Below, in pieces: positions 29,727 to 39,716 of a stretch of 64,000 nucleotides of DNA (within the stretch, counting starts at the first letter, position 1; each line of letters opens with the position of its first letter). Origin of the DNA: Epithemia pelagica (taxonomy: Eukaryota; Bacillariophyta; Bacillariophyceae; Surirellales; Surirellaceae); the NCBI GenBank assembly GCA_946965045.2, contig OX337232.1, forward strand, positions 930,001 through 994,000. The letters run 5' to 3'. The notes beneath the pieces were generated by a model that made no database searches, was not told the DNA's origin, and was given only the letters and a program-made list of their open reading frames with translations. The position numbers were made by a program, and so were the translations under genes.

Positions 29727-30788
29727 AAAGGAACAGTCTATTTTAACGCTGCCGCACGCACCCAGCTGGGGTGACGCCGACCGACGCGCCGGGCCTCCGA
29801 GTTAACGAAGGCGAGGACTAAAAAGAACTAATTCGATGGAAATGATCGTGCGGATCAAGGCGTGTAGAGTTTGTTGAGCAATGAATGATAGAGGGTGAGG
29901 GAGGTGATGAATTCAAGCAAGAGAGGCGTAGTTTCATCATTCAATCAGAGGATACACAGAGTTGGATCTTGTGGTACAAACAAAATCACCACAGGAGCTG
30001 ACATAGTGCAGATGATGAGTGTAGAGTGAGGTGGCATATTCAAGACAAGCCAAACACCGTAGAGATATGGGAATTCTTGTAAGGCATAGTAGACTTGAAG
30101 TAGAACTTGAAAGAACAGTGGAAGGAGAGATTCAATGTAGAAGCGATTCAATACCAGGAGCCGCAGCACATGAGAGTCGATAGATATAAAGGGCCAGAGA
30201 GGCGGATGGAGTATGAGGGTGTTCCTGGATAATGAAGTGGTGCCATGTCAAAATCGACCGACGGGAAAGGCAAATTTTCTTGAGTATGGGTGAGGAGGTC
30301 CTCGTAATTAGGATAAGACAGAAGAGAGAGTCAATGCCAATCCTGAGTCCGGAGACTGACAGGAAGGAGCAGAAATCTTTGAGATAGTTTTTTGTATGTT
30401 CGGTGCGAAGCAAGTCAGTTATTGTGCAGGTCAGTTGAAGAAAGGAGAGACGCCAGTGGTTATAAACCAACGAGAAAAGGGCTGATCACAGCAACAAAAT
30501 ACGTTGTAAGTGATGAGGCAAAGAGAAGAAGGTGATTGGGACGGGAAAGGTGAGAAGCAAGGTGGTCATCGGGTGGCTTCGCCATGGTAGGATCCTGGTC
30601 ACAAAGTGCGATACGATAGGGCCGGTACAAATGCTACGGATTGGGCCTGTGTATTTGGCAAACTCAGAGATTGAGAGTCTTTCTGTTTTGCTCGACCAGA
30701 GAATTATATGCGCCGTGGGGGTGAATAAGACTATGCACCTCGAATTCACGACACATGTGCGACCCGACTATTCACCACTGCTTGGGGG
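29727..30788. other. non-coding, AT-moderate stretch
   Basis: I see no gene. A lone GCGCCGTGGGGGTGAATA end at 30709 and TATTCACC...TTGGGGGTAA at ~30769-30790 form another short inverted-end element of the 29117/23735 kind. Confidence 0.4.
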
Positions 30789-31360
30789 TAATAGTGATTC
30801 TAGCTTCGTAGGAAGACCACTACGGTCATTTTGCACTGCGTAACACCACCATGGCACACTCAAGCCGGTGTGCACCTCCAACGAAAGGTGCTAGTACTCC
30901 TCCGACCATCCAGGATGCCTCAGAATCAAGTGTACCGTGAGGGAATGGACGGGCGGCGATGAACTCTCGATAGCTGTGGAGCTACGGCAAGATTTAGAAG
31001 ACCTTCCATTTTTCGGTTGGAAGGAAGCAACGAGAGGATCCAGATTGGAGTCGGATAATGATGGAATGAAACAAGATTGCAAGGAGAGACGACAATGGAA
31101 GCTCCGAAATGGATGGATGAGGCGTAGGAGAGCGGCGTCAAGGACACACGGCAATCTTCTGGATGATTCCGAAGCACAAACATGACGAGAATCTCGGCAA
31201 CCGCATCGAAGGAAGTGACAATCAGAAGACGACGCTAATGGAGACAATGAATGCAGCAATTCACTTATCGTCCGTCCGCATCCAACAATCAACTTCTTGG
31301 CTTTGCGTGGTCCGAACACAGCAAATGAAAGCCTCGTCGGGTTGGTCCGAACGCTCCGAG
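30789..31360 (+). repeat. second copy of the ~550-bp dispersed repeat, interrupted downstream by Copia
   Basis: It matches 21286-21850 closely, with scattered substitutions and small indels, beginning at atagtgatt and including the segment around acggtcattttgcactgcg. CA/CG-rich minisatellite-like sequence follows on both sides of the Copia element (31360-31749 and 37369-37740), so the LTR element probably inserted into this repeat. Confidence 0.75.
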
Positions 31361-31749
31361 GCAACAACAACAATCGCGACAACAGCAAACAAGGAAGCAA
31401 CAATACAAGATGACTATGCTTGACAGAATGCAAATTGAAATGGATTCCGATGGCTGGAAGCCTTTGGCATAGATCAGCAATGCATGAAAGAGTGTTTACA
31501 GCAAACACGGCAATCACACGGATCGCAATCAACAACAAAACAACAACCGAGTTCCGAATAACAAGTAACATGGATGCAACATGCAACAACTCCCCAAAGT
31601 CCTCCTACGAGTCCTCTCTTGAACGCGCATCACCCCGCGACAGCGACAGCGACAACAAGCGGTGACAACGATAGCAAGTGCTGACAACGATAAATCAAAC
31701 GGCGAACGCAACAATCCACGATCAACCCCTCGTATCTCCCAAACGAATC

Positions 31750-32135
31750 TGTTGAAACCAATTGCTCAGCCTTCAGCCTTTGCAATGGCACGCTTGTTTC
31801 TCCTTACAAACTTCGTTTTCGCTATAGAGTGAGCTCTCTCAGCTCGTCGTTAATCTAGTCTTAGTTTGATCTTCTATGACCTTCTCCGATTAGAATGTCC
31901 CTGTAACTTCTTGTCGTGGTCATTCCAGAGGCATTAACACCGGCGTCTGATCCGGCCATGTCTTTTCCTTTCTTGTTATCTTGTGGTTGACTTGTGTCCC
32001 CATCTGTATTGCTACTGCCGTTCCAGTATGACTTCTTGTCTCCCTGGTGGACAAGTTTAGTCTTAGTCGTACTCGGCATTGCTTCCGAATGACCAGCTTC
32101 CGAATCGTTCGTCCGTCGGTCCTCGTGCTTCAACA
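31750..32135 (-). repeat. Copia 3' LTR
   Basis: It is 386 bp, TGTTGAAACC...GCTTCAACA on the plus strand, with 7-bp inverted ends TGTTGAA/TTCAACA. The polyprotein frame ends inside it at 31861. Confidence 0.95.
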
Positions 32136-35100
32136 CACTCCTTGGGTCCTCCATCTGGTCAGTTGGTGGATCCATTCCCATTACGAGGTTCCGCAGCTTG
32201 TGAAACAGGTGTCCTTGAAGAGGCTTTGTGAAGAAATCTGCTATCATGTCCTTGGTGGGACAGTGTTCGATTAATATTTCCCCTTTTTTTACTTGGTCGG
32301 TGATATAAAAATAACGTAAGTGCATGTGTTTGGTTCGTTTCGTGCTTGATTGACGTCCATTCTTTTCAAGAAGTATAGCACTTAAGTTGTCTTGATACAG
32401 CACATTTGCAGCGATGGAAAACCCTTGCGCTTCCAAGAACATTTTGGTCCACAATATCTGTGGAAGAACATCGTGCACGCCGACAACCTCACTTTCAGTC
32501 GAGCTACGAGTCACCATCTTTTGTTTCCAGGATCCACTGAAAACTGATCCTTTACCCATAGACATCGTTGCTCCTGTGTGACCTCTCATGTTGGGGTGCA
32601 CTGCATATGAAGCATCAATCCACCATTGCAGTTTTCCATCATCCTCTACCCGTAGAGTTAGAGGAAGCGACCGGGTTCCTTGTAGATACTTCATCATTCG
32701 ACTGAGTTTACTGTAATCATCTTCGTCAGGACAGGTTAGTCGCCCACACAGAAACGACACTGCTGTACGGATATCAGGACGACCCCTTTGACTGAGATAT
32801 AGGGCTTGCATTACAAGGTGCACAAAAATTTCCTTCTTCTTGGGATTTAAAGTTGGTATACCATTCGTGTTCACCTTGAACAAACTGCTGGAAGCTGGAG
32901 TTGATGCCACTCCTATCATGTCCTCGGGCATGTCATTGATCATATTGTTGATGTAGCTCTCCATTCTGATAATCACTGACCCCTCCACTGAATAGTCAAG
33001 AATCATACCAAGGTAGTCGTGCACTTTTCCTCGTGATATGGTTAGGGGTCCTTCTTTCCCAAAGGTTTCTTCCATTTGTTGAATGAACTGATCTACGACT
33101 GTGCTGGACTTGTGGGAAACCTTGATATCGTCCACATGCCAGGTGACTGTCAATTGGCCACCACTGCACTCCTTATTCGCCACACACTCGTCGTATGGGT
33201 TCACAACAAAACCCCATTCAACCAGTTGCTTGCTTAGCATCTCCCAAAATAGCCGAGCTGCCTTTAGAGTACCGTAGAGGGCCTTGTCCAACACCACGTA
33301 CAACGTTTTCTCCCCTCGTTCATAGCAGATGTAGCTGGCATAGCATGGGTCAATTTCCAGTAGCATCTCTAGCATTTCCCCAGTAAATCTGATGTGAACA
33401 ATGTCGTCCATATCTGCCTGCATAAAAGCCCCGGGCACATCTACCACTGCAACGTCTCGTTTTTCTTTGGCATCGATAGCGGCTGTTAGTAAAACCGACT
33501 CTGTTTTTACTGTAGGTGACGTCGAATCCTCTTTGGGTATATAATCGCGCTGTTTGCGCCCATCCGCGCATCCGCGACCCTTGACTTTGCCTGTTCTCTT
33601 CCTTTTCAGGAACATAAGATAGGCCAGCGCATCTCTTCGTTGTTTTGGTGTTAAGCTATACCGCGCGACCGGCCTCATAACCTTTCTGTCATGCAGCTGT
33701 CTCATCTCTTTCCGAACAGCGTCCAATCCTTCTTCGCCGAACTTTTTCAACCCCAACTTCAAGGACATTTGGGGAGTTTCCACGGTATCTTCAACTCCTG
33801 CCACTTCAGCCATGACTGCACCATCCTCGTCCTCATTTTCTCGGTCGTTTGTGTCAAACTCCTCAGGATTGTATCGGTAACTATAGTCTCGTGTTCTGCG
33901 GCTTCGTAAGCTGTATCTTCCTTCATTCTCACGGTTGCCACTTTCCTCTTCATCATGATGAGACTGGTTATCACCTTCTTCAGCCGCAGCCATCACTGGG
34001 TCATTATTTACGTCCGTATTGCTCACGGACGACTCTTCCTGTTCTTCTTCAATCGGCACGTCATCCACGTCGGCATCATCATCGATAGGGTCCATAGCAT
34101 CATTCTCCGGCTCCAGTTCCATGACAACTGGTGGCACTCCTTCATTTTCCGCTACATCCATTACGGGCAACACTCCTTGGTTTTCCTCTTCCTCCACCAC
34201 GGGCAACACTCCTTGGTTTTCATCCTCATTGTCAGCAATCTCATCCTCTGGATCGTCATACTCGTCGTACTCATCGACTATTTCGTCCATCTCGTTGGGG
34301 ATAAAGTCGTCATCGTCTTCGTCGTCATCGTCCAAATCAAAAATGTTTGCCAGGTTATTTCTGTCCCCGAACACAAGACCCGGGTTTGCCTTTTGTTGCC
34401 GTGCCATCCTGTGCACCCGATCGATAACATCGTCAGGCATAGGTAGAGCAGTTGCGTGTAGTCGATTAATTACTCGTCCCGTTGAAAGACTGAGAAAATA
34501 ATAACTTCCTTGGGCGTTTCCAGTTGGTCGTAGTGCGAGTGCCCCAATCGTCCTTGGGTTCATAGAGTTGTCGTGCTCTTCGTGTGTTTGGCAGTATTCT
34601 CCGAATTGATACTTGCAGTGGCGGCTATAATCTAGCTTTTGTCCTGTAATGATCGTTCTGGGACTTGCCTCTTGAGATACGCCACTCGCAATAGGAAACC
34701 CGTTCAGCCAGAACACAGCCGATTTTGCCATTTCGATAACTAGTCTCCCAGGTATTTTCTTGAACGGTAGTGTATTGTAAGTTGCCCGAATCCGCTCCTT
34801 CATTGTCCTGATGTATCTTTCCACGTCTCCAACGTGTTCGTCTCTTGAAGTATCATTGAGTGCGATCCCCATGTCGGCTAGAGCACCCTTCAAATACGAG
34901 AAAGCGCCATCCATCAATGACGATTCCACCTTGAAGCCAGCTCTTCGATATACCTGGCAGATGTGTTTGATTGCTTCCAACATTGGGCCTTCTTTCAAAC
35001 TCGCCATGGCTTCAACTGTACCAAACTTGATGTTTCTTGAAATGCTAGCTAGCATTGGGATGTTGTTGATATGTAGCACGTCCACACAGATAGTCACACG

Positions 35101-36966
35101 TCTGTACTTCTCCAGAATAACATTCGGGACAGGTGTTACAGGTGAGTCCACAATAGGCGGTCGCCTTCGAGTCGTCTTTCCTTTCAGGGCTCCAATATCA
35201 GGCCCAAAAATATGTTCTGCAGCCAATATATCGGCCCTTGTGACTGGACAGTTTGGTAGGGAATTTCCTTCCACAATTTTAATGTAGTCCCTTGTACATG
35301 GTCGTCCAATCTTGATTTGAAGTTCTCGTGCTCTAAGGGCTCTCATGTAGTCGTTGTTGGTGTATTTAGATTTATTGTCCCTGACTGTATTCACCACCAA
35401 CATATGTCCGTCATCATGCATCTCATCATTTGGGCTTGAAGTGTCTAGGTAGTGTAGTCCCGACTCGGCTTCCTTGAAAATATGCCTTTTTCCGTCTGGC
35501 TTATAAACAGTGAACTCGCCCCCGCTTTTCTTGGCCACATAGTCCACCCTTCCATATTTCTTTCTGATCCGACTGAGACTCAGCACATTTGCAATTCCTT
35601 TTGGGTCGTGCCACACCTCACCATATCCTTGCAAGTCTCCAACCATGTCGATTGTGCGTTTTCCTGCATTGCAATATATATTAATCTTCTTATCTGTCTT
35701 ACGTATATTCTTGAGCAAGGCTCTGTTACTGAAACAATCCACTGTTGACTGACTATCCAGAAGGATCCACGTCTTGGGTACAATAGCGTTAGATTGGGAA
35801 AACGAGAACGTCACAGCATTTACTTCAGTGCTCTCACCGTTGTTGTTGTTGTCATCATTGTTGTTGTTACCGTTTCCTTCTTGACCCTGCTGGTGTGGAC
35901 AGTCTCTTGCGTAATGACCTGTTCCTCCGCAGTTGTAACAGATGACTTGGCTCATGTCTCTCCCATTTGTCGAGGTTTGTGCAAATGCCACTCCATCATT
36001 CTCAGGAATGATGGCAACCGTGTCTTCCTCACGCCTCTGAAGAATATTGAAAGCATCGGATACTGTCTTTGGATAGTTGTCGTGATTGTCCAAGTGGCTG
36101 TTCCGCAAATGTTTAATATAACCCTTGTGGTTCTCGTTTGTTCCCCGGATAAACCGGATAGCCAAGGCGCGTTGTTTGGCTTCTTCATAGTCCTCTTCTT
36201 CAGGTTCATCACCTCGTCCATTGCTCTCAGCAATGTTATCAACCAGTGCTTGATCCCACACGGTAATACCCACCTCGTCTAGGACTGCAACTTGAGCAAC
36301 GAACAATTCGTGATATTTCTCCAGTGACATGTGTTTACCTTGTCTAAGTTTGTAAAAGCTCTCTTTTACGTCACACAATGAGTCAGCTAGGTTTCTCTTC
36401 TCCTCAAACGTATGGATGAGGGATCTCACAATAACCAGTAGAGCAATCCCATCCTGGCTCGCGGCTTCAAAGTCTTCATGCGACTTAAGCCGTTCTTGCA
36501 TCGCGTCTGTACATTGTCCGAACACAAGGCTGTACAGACTTGCTCGAAAGTTTGCATACTCTTGCATCTTGGTACGATGATCCTTGATGTTCAACTTCCA
36601 ATGTTCAAACGCCACCTGATCATTTGGGTCAGGATCATTTGGTTCATCTGGGTCATCGAGTTCTAGCGTTTCTATCGCTGCTGTGAAGTCACCTGGGTAT
36701 TTCGTAAACGTTCTTCCAACGTAGTTCGCAATCTCCTTGGTAGTACGTATGTACTTATCGGGGGTTCTCTCCCCGTTGTAATCGTAGATGTGGCCCGCCA
36801 ACGCCTTCTCCCGTCCTTCAAAGCGATTTCTCTGAAACTGATTATTTCTTCGGCCTGTACGGAAGTGGTTACCTCTGCCACCTCGACCGGAGCGTGGACG
36901 GCCATTTCCACGGCCACTGCTTCCACCATCTCTTGGGGGAGAGGGAGCATTACTGTCACTCGACAT
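31861..36966 (-). CDS. Copia Gag-Pol polyprotein, 1701 residues, single frame
   Basis: Gag occupies about residues 1-390 and ends with one CCHC zinc knuckle (CYNCGGTGHYARDC, ~344). The protease site is unusual, LLDSQSTVDCF (~401), with DSQS in place of DSGA. Integrase: catalytic Asp in ICVDVLHINN (~626), Asp in SSLMDGAF (~685), Glu in GDVERYIRTMK (~712). A long acidic linker (~860-1050) follows. Reverse transcriptase: VVDVPGAFMQAD (~1176) and WHVDDIKVSH (~1277), with HVDD instead of YVDD. RNase H: WWIDASYAVH, SSTESEVVG, LYQDNLSAI (~1449-1525). The last ~92 codons lie within the 3' LTR. There are no internal stops, so the element may be active. The variant motifs agree with diatom Copia lineages as I remember them. 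Confidence 0.95.
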   Translation of the reverse strand: MSSDSNAPSPPRDGGSSGRGNGRPRSGRGGRGNHFRTGRRNNQFQRNRFEGREKALAGHIYDYNGERTPDKYIRTTKEIANYVGRTFTKYPGDFTAAIETLELDDPDEPNDPDPNDQVAFEHWKLNIKDHRTKMQEYANFRASLYSLVFGQCTDAMQERLKSHEDFEAASQDGIALLVIVRSLIHTFEEKRNLADSLCDVKESFYKLRQGKHMSLEKYHELFVAQVAVLDEVGITVWDQALVDNIAESNGRGDEPEEEDYEEAKQRALAIRFIRGTNENHKGYIKHLRNSHLDNHDNYPKTVSDAFNILQRREEDTVAIIPENDGVAFAQTSTNGRDMSQVICYNCGGTGHYARDCPHQQGQEGNGNNNNDDNNNNGESTEVNAVTFSFSQSNAIVPKTWILLDSQSTVDCFSNRALLKNIRKTDKKINIYCNAGKRTIDMVGDLQGYGEVWHDPKGIANVLSLSRIRKKYGRVDYVAKKSGGEFTVYKPDGKRHIFKEAESGLHYLDTSSPNDEMHDDGHMLVVNTVRDNKSKYTNNDYMRALRARELQIKIGRPCTRDYIKIVEGNSLPNCPVTRADILAAEHIFGPDIGALKGKTTRRRPPIVDSPVTPVPNVILEKYRRVTICVDVLHINNIPMLASISRNIKFGTVEAMASLKEGPMLEAIKHICQVYRRAGFKVESSLMDGAFSYLKGALADMGIALNDTSRDEHVGDVERYIRTMKERIRATYNTLPFKKIPGRLVIEMAKSAVFWLNGFPIASGVSQEASPRTIITGQKLDYSRHCKYQFGEYCQTHEEHDNSMNPRTIGALALRPTGNAQGSYYFLSLSTGRVINRLHATALPMPDDVIDRVHRMARQQKANPGLVFGDRNNLANIFDLDDDDEDDDDFIPNEMDEIVDEYDEYDDPEDEIADNEDENQGVLPVVEEEENQGVLPVMDVAENEGVPPVVMELEPENDAMDPIDDDADVDDVPIEEEQEESSVSNTDVNNDPVMAAAEEGDNQSHHDEEESGNRENEGRYSLRSRRTRDYSYRYNPEEFDTNDRENEDEDGAVMAEVAGVEDTVETPQMSLKLGLKKFGEEGLDAVRKEMRQLHDRKVMRPVARYSLTPKQRRDALAYLMFLKRKRTGKVKGRGCADGRKQRDYIPKEDSTSPTVKTESVLLTAAIDAKEKRDVAVVDVPGAFMQADMDDIVHIRFTGEMLEMLLEIDPCYASYICYERGEKTLYVVLDKALYGTLKAARLFWEMLSKQLVEWGFVVNPYDECVANKECSGGQLTVTWHVDDIKVSHKSSTVVDQFIQQMEETFGKEGPLTISRGKVHDYLGMILDYSVEGSVIIRMESYINNMINDMPEDMIGVASTPASSSLFKVNTNGIPTLNPKKKEIFVHLVMQALYLSQRGRPDIRTAVSFLCGRLTCPDEDDYSKLSRMMKYLQGTRSLPLTLRVEDDGKLQWWIDASYAVHPNMRGHTGATMSMGKGSVFSGSWKQKMVTRSSTESEVVGVHDVLPQILWTKMFLEAQGFSIAANVLYQDNLSAILLEKNGRQSSTKRTKHMHLRYFYITDQVKKGEILIEHCPTKDMIADFFTKPLQGHLFHKLRNLVMGMDPPTDQMEDPRSVLKHEDRRTNDSEAGHSEAMPSTTKTKLVHQGDKKSYWNGSSNTDGDTSQPQDNKKGKDMAGSDAGVNASGMTTTRSYRDILIGEGHRRSN

Positions 36967-36968
36967 CG

Positions 36969-36982
36969 CTCTATAGCGAAAA
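36969..36982 (-). promoter_or_regulatory. primer-binding-site position, complementary to a segment of the 5' LTR
   Basis: Directly inside the 5' LTR the element strand reads TTTTCGCTATAGAG. It is the exact reverse complement of CTCTATAGCGAAAA within the LTR (37062-37049), 14 of 14 bases. The LTR segment is preceded by an initiator-like TCACTCT (37065-37059). This matches the layout of self-primed elements (Tf1) better than the initiator-tRNA match I would expect for Copia. Confidence 0.5.
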
Positions 36983-37368
36983 TGTTGAAACCAATTGCTC
37001 AGCCTTCAGCCTTTGCAATGGCACGCTTGTTTCTCCTTACAAACTTCGTTTTCGCTATAGAGTGAGCTCTCTCAGCTCGTCGTTAATCTAGTCTTAGTTT
37101 GATCTTCTATGACCTTCTCCGATTAGAATGTCCCTGTAACTTCTTGTCGTGGTCATTCCAGAGGCATTAACACCGGCGTCTGATCCGGCCATGTCTTTTC
37201 CTTTCTTGTTATCTTGTGGTTGACTTGTGTCCCCATCTGTATTGCTACTGCCGTTCCAGTATGACTTCTTGTCTCCCTGGTGGACAAGTTTAGTCTTAGT
37301 CGTACTCGGCATTGCTTCCGAATGACCAGCTTCCGAATCGTTCGTCCGTCGGTCCTCGTGCTTCAACA
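36983..37368 (-). repeat. Copia 5' LTR
   Basis: It is 386 bp, with the same sequence as 31750-32135 as far as I could compare by eye. The Gag ATG is only 17 bases inside its inner edge. Confidence 0.95.
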
Positions 37369-37742
37369 GAATCATCTCCAAATCGGCAACAAGCGACGAC
37401 ATTGACAAGCGGCGACAATGGCAACCACAACAAGCGGCGACAACCACAAAGACAGCAAGCGGTGACAATGACGACAACAACCCAAAGCTCGCTGAGGCCC
37501 AACGAAACACGCGGCGACAACCACCACAACAACAAGCGGTGACAACGACAACAACAATCAACTACTCCCTACCGCCGAACGAAACACTCGGCGACAAGGA
37601 CAACGCTCGGACATCAACAACCCCAATGCAACAATCAACGATCGAACATGGGATGGTGGTGAAACAACAATCAACAAAAGAAAGGATGGCGAACGAGGAT
37701 GGATGAACAAGGATGGATGGACAAGGGTGGATGAACGCGTAG
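37369..37742. repeat. CA/CG-rich minisatellite-like stretch
   Basis: Imperfect units of caacaagcggcgacaatgg type continue the sequence found left of the Copia element at 31640-31730. Near 37690-37735 gatgg/caagg words repeat. No gene is seen. Confidence 0.5.
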
Positions 37743-38783
37743 CGAAAGCCTACGAAGTATGATGTGATTATTACCTTTGAGCAAGAGAAAGAGTTTGTTG
37801 AGTCAGACCAAATCGAAGCAGTCGACTACGCTGAAAGGATACTGCGTGTACAGCGAGGTCGCTTGTTTGCGTTCACAGCGCTGTTCCATTGCTGTGGGAA
37901 CGAGAAAGTGATTCGTTGGATGAAAGTGTCCGTAGCTGATGGTCACTATGTGACTCAAGTGTCGAAACCGGCGTCATTGGCACCTTCTGGATTGGGGCAG
38001 CGACAACTTCTTACTATGTTGACGAGGACACCGAAGGAGCTTGGCTTGACTTTTCCCAATTTGGGAATGTCTGAATCTGGGGATGATATCAAGGTTCTTT
38101 CTTATTTAGGATGCGGTGCTACGTCGGATGTTTACCATGGTTTGTTGGGAGATGATAAGGGTGTTCTGAAGGTTCTCAAGGCAGATTTTGTTGATTTTGC
38201 CGATCATGAGGCAAACGTACTTGACCACCTAAGCAGATCCGGCAACCCTTTGTTGGCCAAAGGTTTGAAAGTCAAGACGGGTGTTTTGCTCTTCCACGAT
38301 TTCCTGGTCCCAATAAAGTCTTTGACCTCAAAACAAGTCGTCGACATTCTTTCATGTTTACAACATGCACACAAAGAAGACGTCGTACACCGCGACATCC
38401 GTCCGGACAACATTATGGAGGGGGCCGATGGCAGTGCTCGCATTGTTGACTGGGGTTTTGCCCACAAACGGGGCTCTAAAACTCCACTCTTCCAGGGTAC
38501 TTTTCGGTTCGCAGGGCATGAAGTTTTGGATGCTGCAATCGTGGGACAGGTTCGTGAGCCTCGTCCAAGGGATGACTTGGAGTCTTTTGTCCGAGTTATT
38601 TTTGCGATGAGTAATGCATCTCTTTGGCATGCAGTCAACAAAATCAACGATGGGGATTTTGGGGGTGCAAAAGCAGTTTGGGTGAAGTTTAGGGAGCAGA
38701 ACCCCAGAACGTTAGACATGTTTGAAGCTGCTGCAAACCTTGACTATGAGTTTCTTCGGCAAATCTTGCCTGGGATTGAATAA
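37743..38783 (+). pseudogene. endonuclease-like/protein kinase gene, 5' end missing
   Basis: The frame is open from TAG 37740-37742 to TAA 38783, but the first in-frame ATG is near 37919, inside conserved sequence. The start therefore appears lost, or an upstream exon is not visible. The first ~75 codons (VDYAERILRVQRGRLFAF) look like the tail of the endonuclease-like domain in the neighbouring 857-residue protein. A kinase domain follows: glycine loop LGCGATSDVYHG, lysine in GVLKVLK, catalytic loop VVHRDIRPDNIM, and DWG in place of DFG (RIVDWGFA). The architecture is like Crinkler-type or FunK1 kinases of eukaryotes. The 5' side abuts repeat sequence, so I infer truncation during repeat insertion. 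Confidence 0.6.
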
Positions 38784-39716
38784 CAAACCAGGCAGGTGTG
38801 AGTCAACGGAAGTGAGACAGAAGAAATTAAGGATGGATTGACCATTGCAATAGGGGATTCCCACCAAGGGCCACTTCCTCTTGTTCGTCGTCATTGGCAT
38901 CTTGTTCGTTGGCGCTAAACGGCTGCCGCCCATATCGCAATCATACCATGGGTTGGAACAGGCGGTTGGGCAGGCGGGCGAGGAGCAGTAACCTACCCTG
39001 GAGGCTCAATGAGGATTTGTGAATTTTATCGGCCGGATTGAATACGGTCGACGCACACCTGTCCACGCATCCATATCCTTAAACTTGAACGGAATTGGAC
39101 TCTGTCAAGAAAGATCCAGTTTTGCGACATCCTGGGAGGTCGTTGCACAAAACCGATCAGGGTTGTAGTTCAAGATGGGGTCGATCCGGGTGTTGAAAAC
39201 ATCTGGATCACGGATGGAATGAAGCCTTAATCACACTCAAGTGCGGACAGCGCAGCTACACACAAGCATTCGTAGGCCGTACCGTGAGCCGTGAAGGCTA
39301 CGGAAGCTTGGACTGGTGGATGTGACCGATTCGGCGAGAGCCTGCATCAGAATGCCCAGAGGCAGAGGGAACTAGCTGACTTAGCGCGTATTGGTGGGGT
39401 GGCCATTACACACTGAGGCTAGTGCGCTTGCAAATACGCCCTTCCACAATCCGTCCGCCTCATCGCTTTGCAACAAAGTCCAATTCTGTACAGTGGATCG
39501 AGCCAAGTACCGGACTTCGTTGCCTGCCGAAAAGGAACACATGGTCAAGGTCACCTGGTCCGGCAGTGTCGTCAACGACTAGGCTGTTACACCAACGACG
39601 AGGATAGAGTAAAAGGACAAGGGTGACTGTGCATGTCAATCGTTTCTCTAACAACGACCGTATTGTAGACGCCAAACAAAGTTCGTGACGAGATACCCAC
39701 ACCAAAACTGATCCAT
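38784..39716. other. intergenic region between convergent kinase genes
   Basis: No gene is called. On the minus strand, 39150-39330 gives two short protein-like patches in different frames, without a consistent gene. Confidence 0.4.

Larger units (their letters stand above)
31750..37368 (-). mobile_element. intact Copia-class LTR retrotransposon (5619 bp)
   Basis: It is bounded by two 386-bp LTRs and by GAATC duplications (31745-31749 and 37369-37373). It encodes one Gag-Pol frame on the minus strand with the order Gag, protease, integrase, reverse transcriptase, RNase H. Integrase before RT defines Copia/Ty1. Full structure, target duplication and LTRs in which I found no difference point to a recent insertion. 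Confidence 0.97.

Noticed and set aside
30789-31360. LTR of a second retrotransposon paired with 21286-21850.
   Set aside because: No TG...CA ends and no target duplication; one copy lies within 45-bp inverted ends, so it is an internal part of a DNA-type element.
39150-39330. Cytochrome P450-like scraps on the minus strand (RDPDVF... and a cysteine patch followed by LxALE).
   Set aside because: The two patches are in different frames and in the wrong order for a P450 (the heme-like patch comes first), so chance or a rearranged fossil is as likely.
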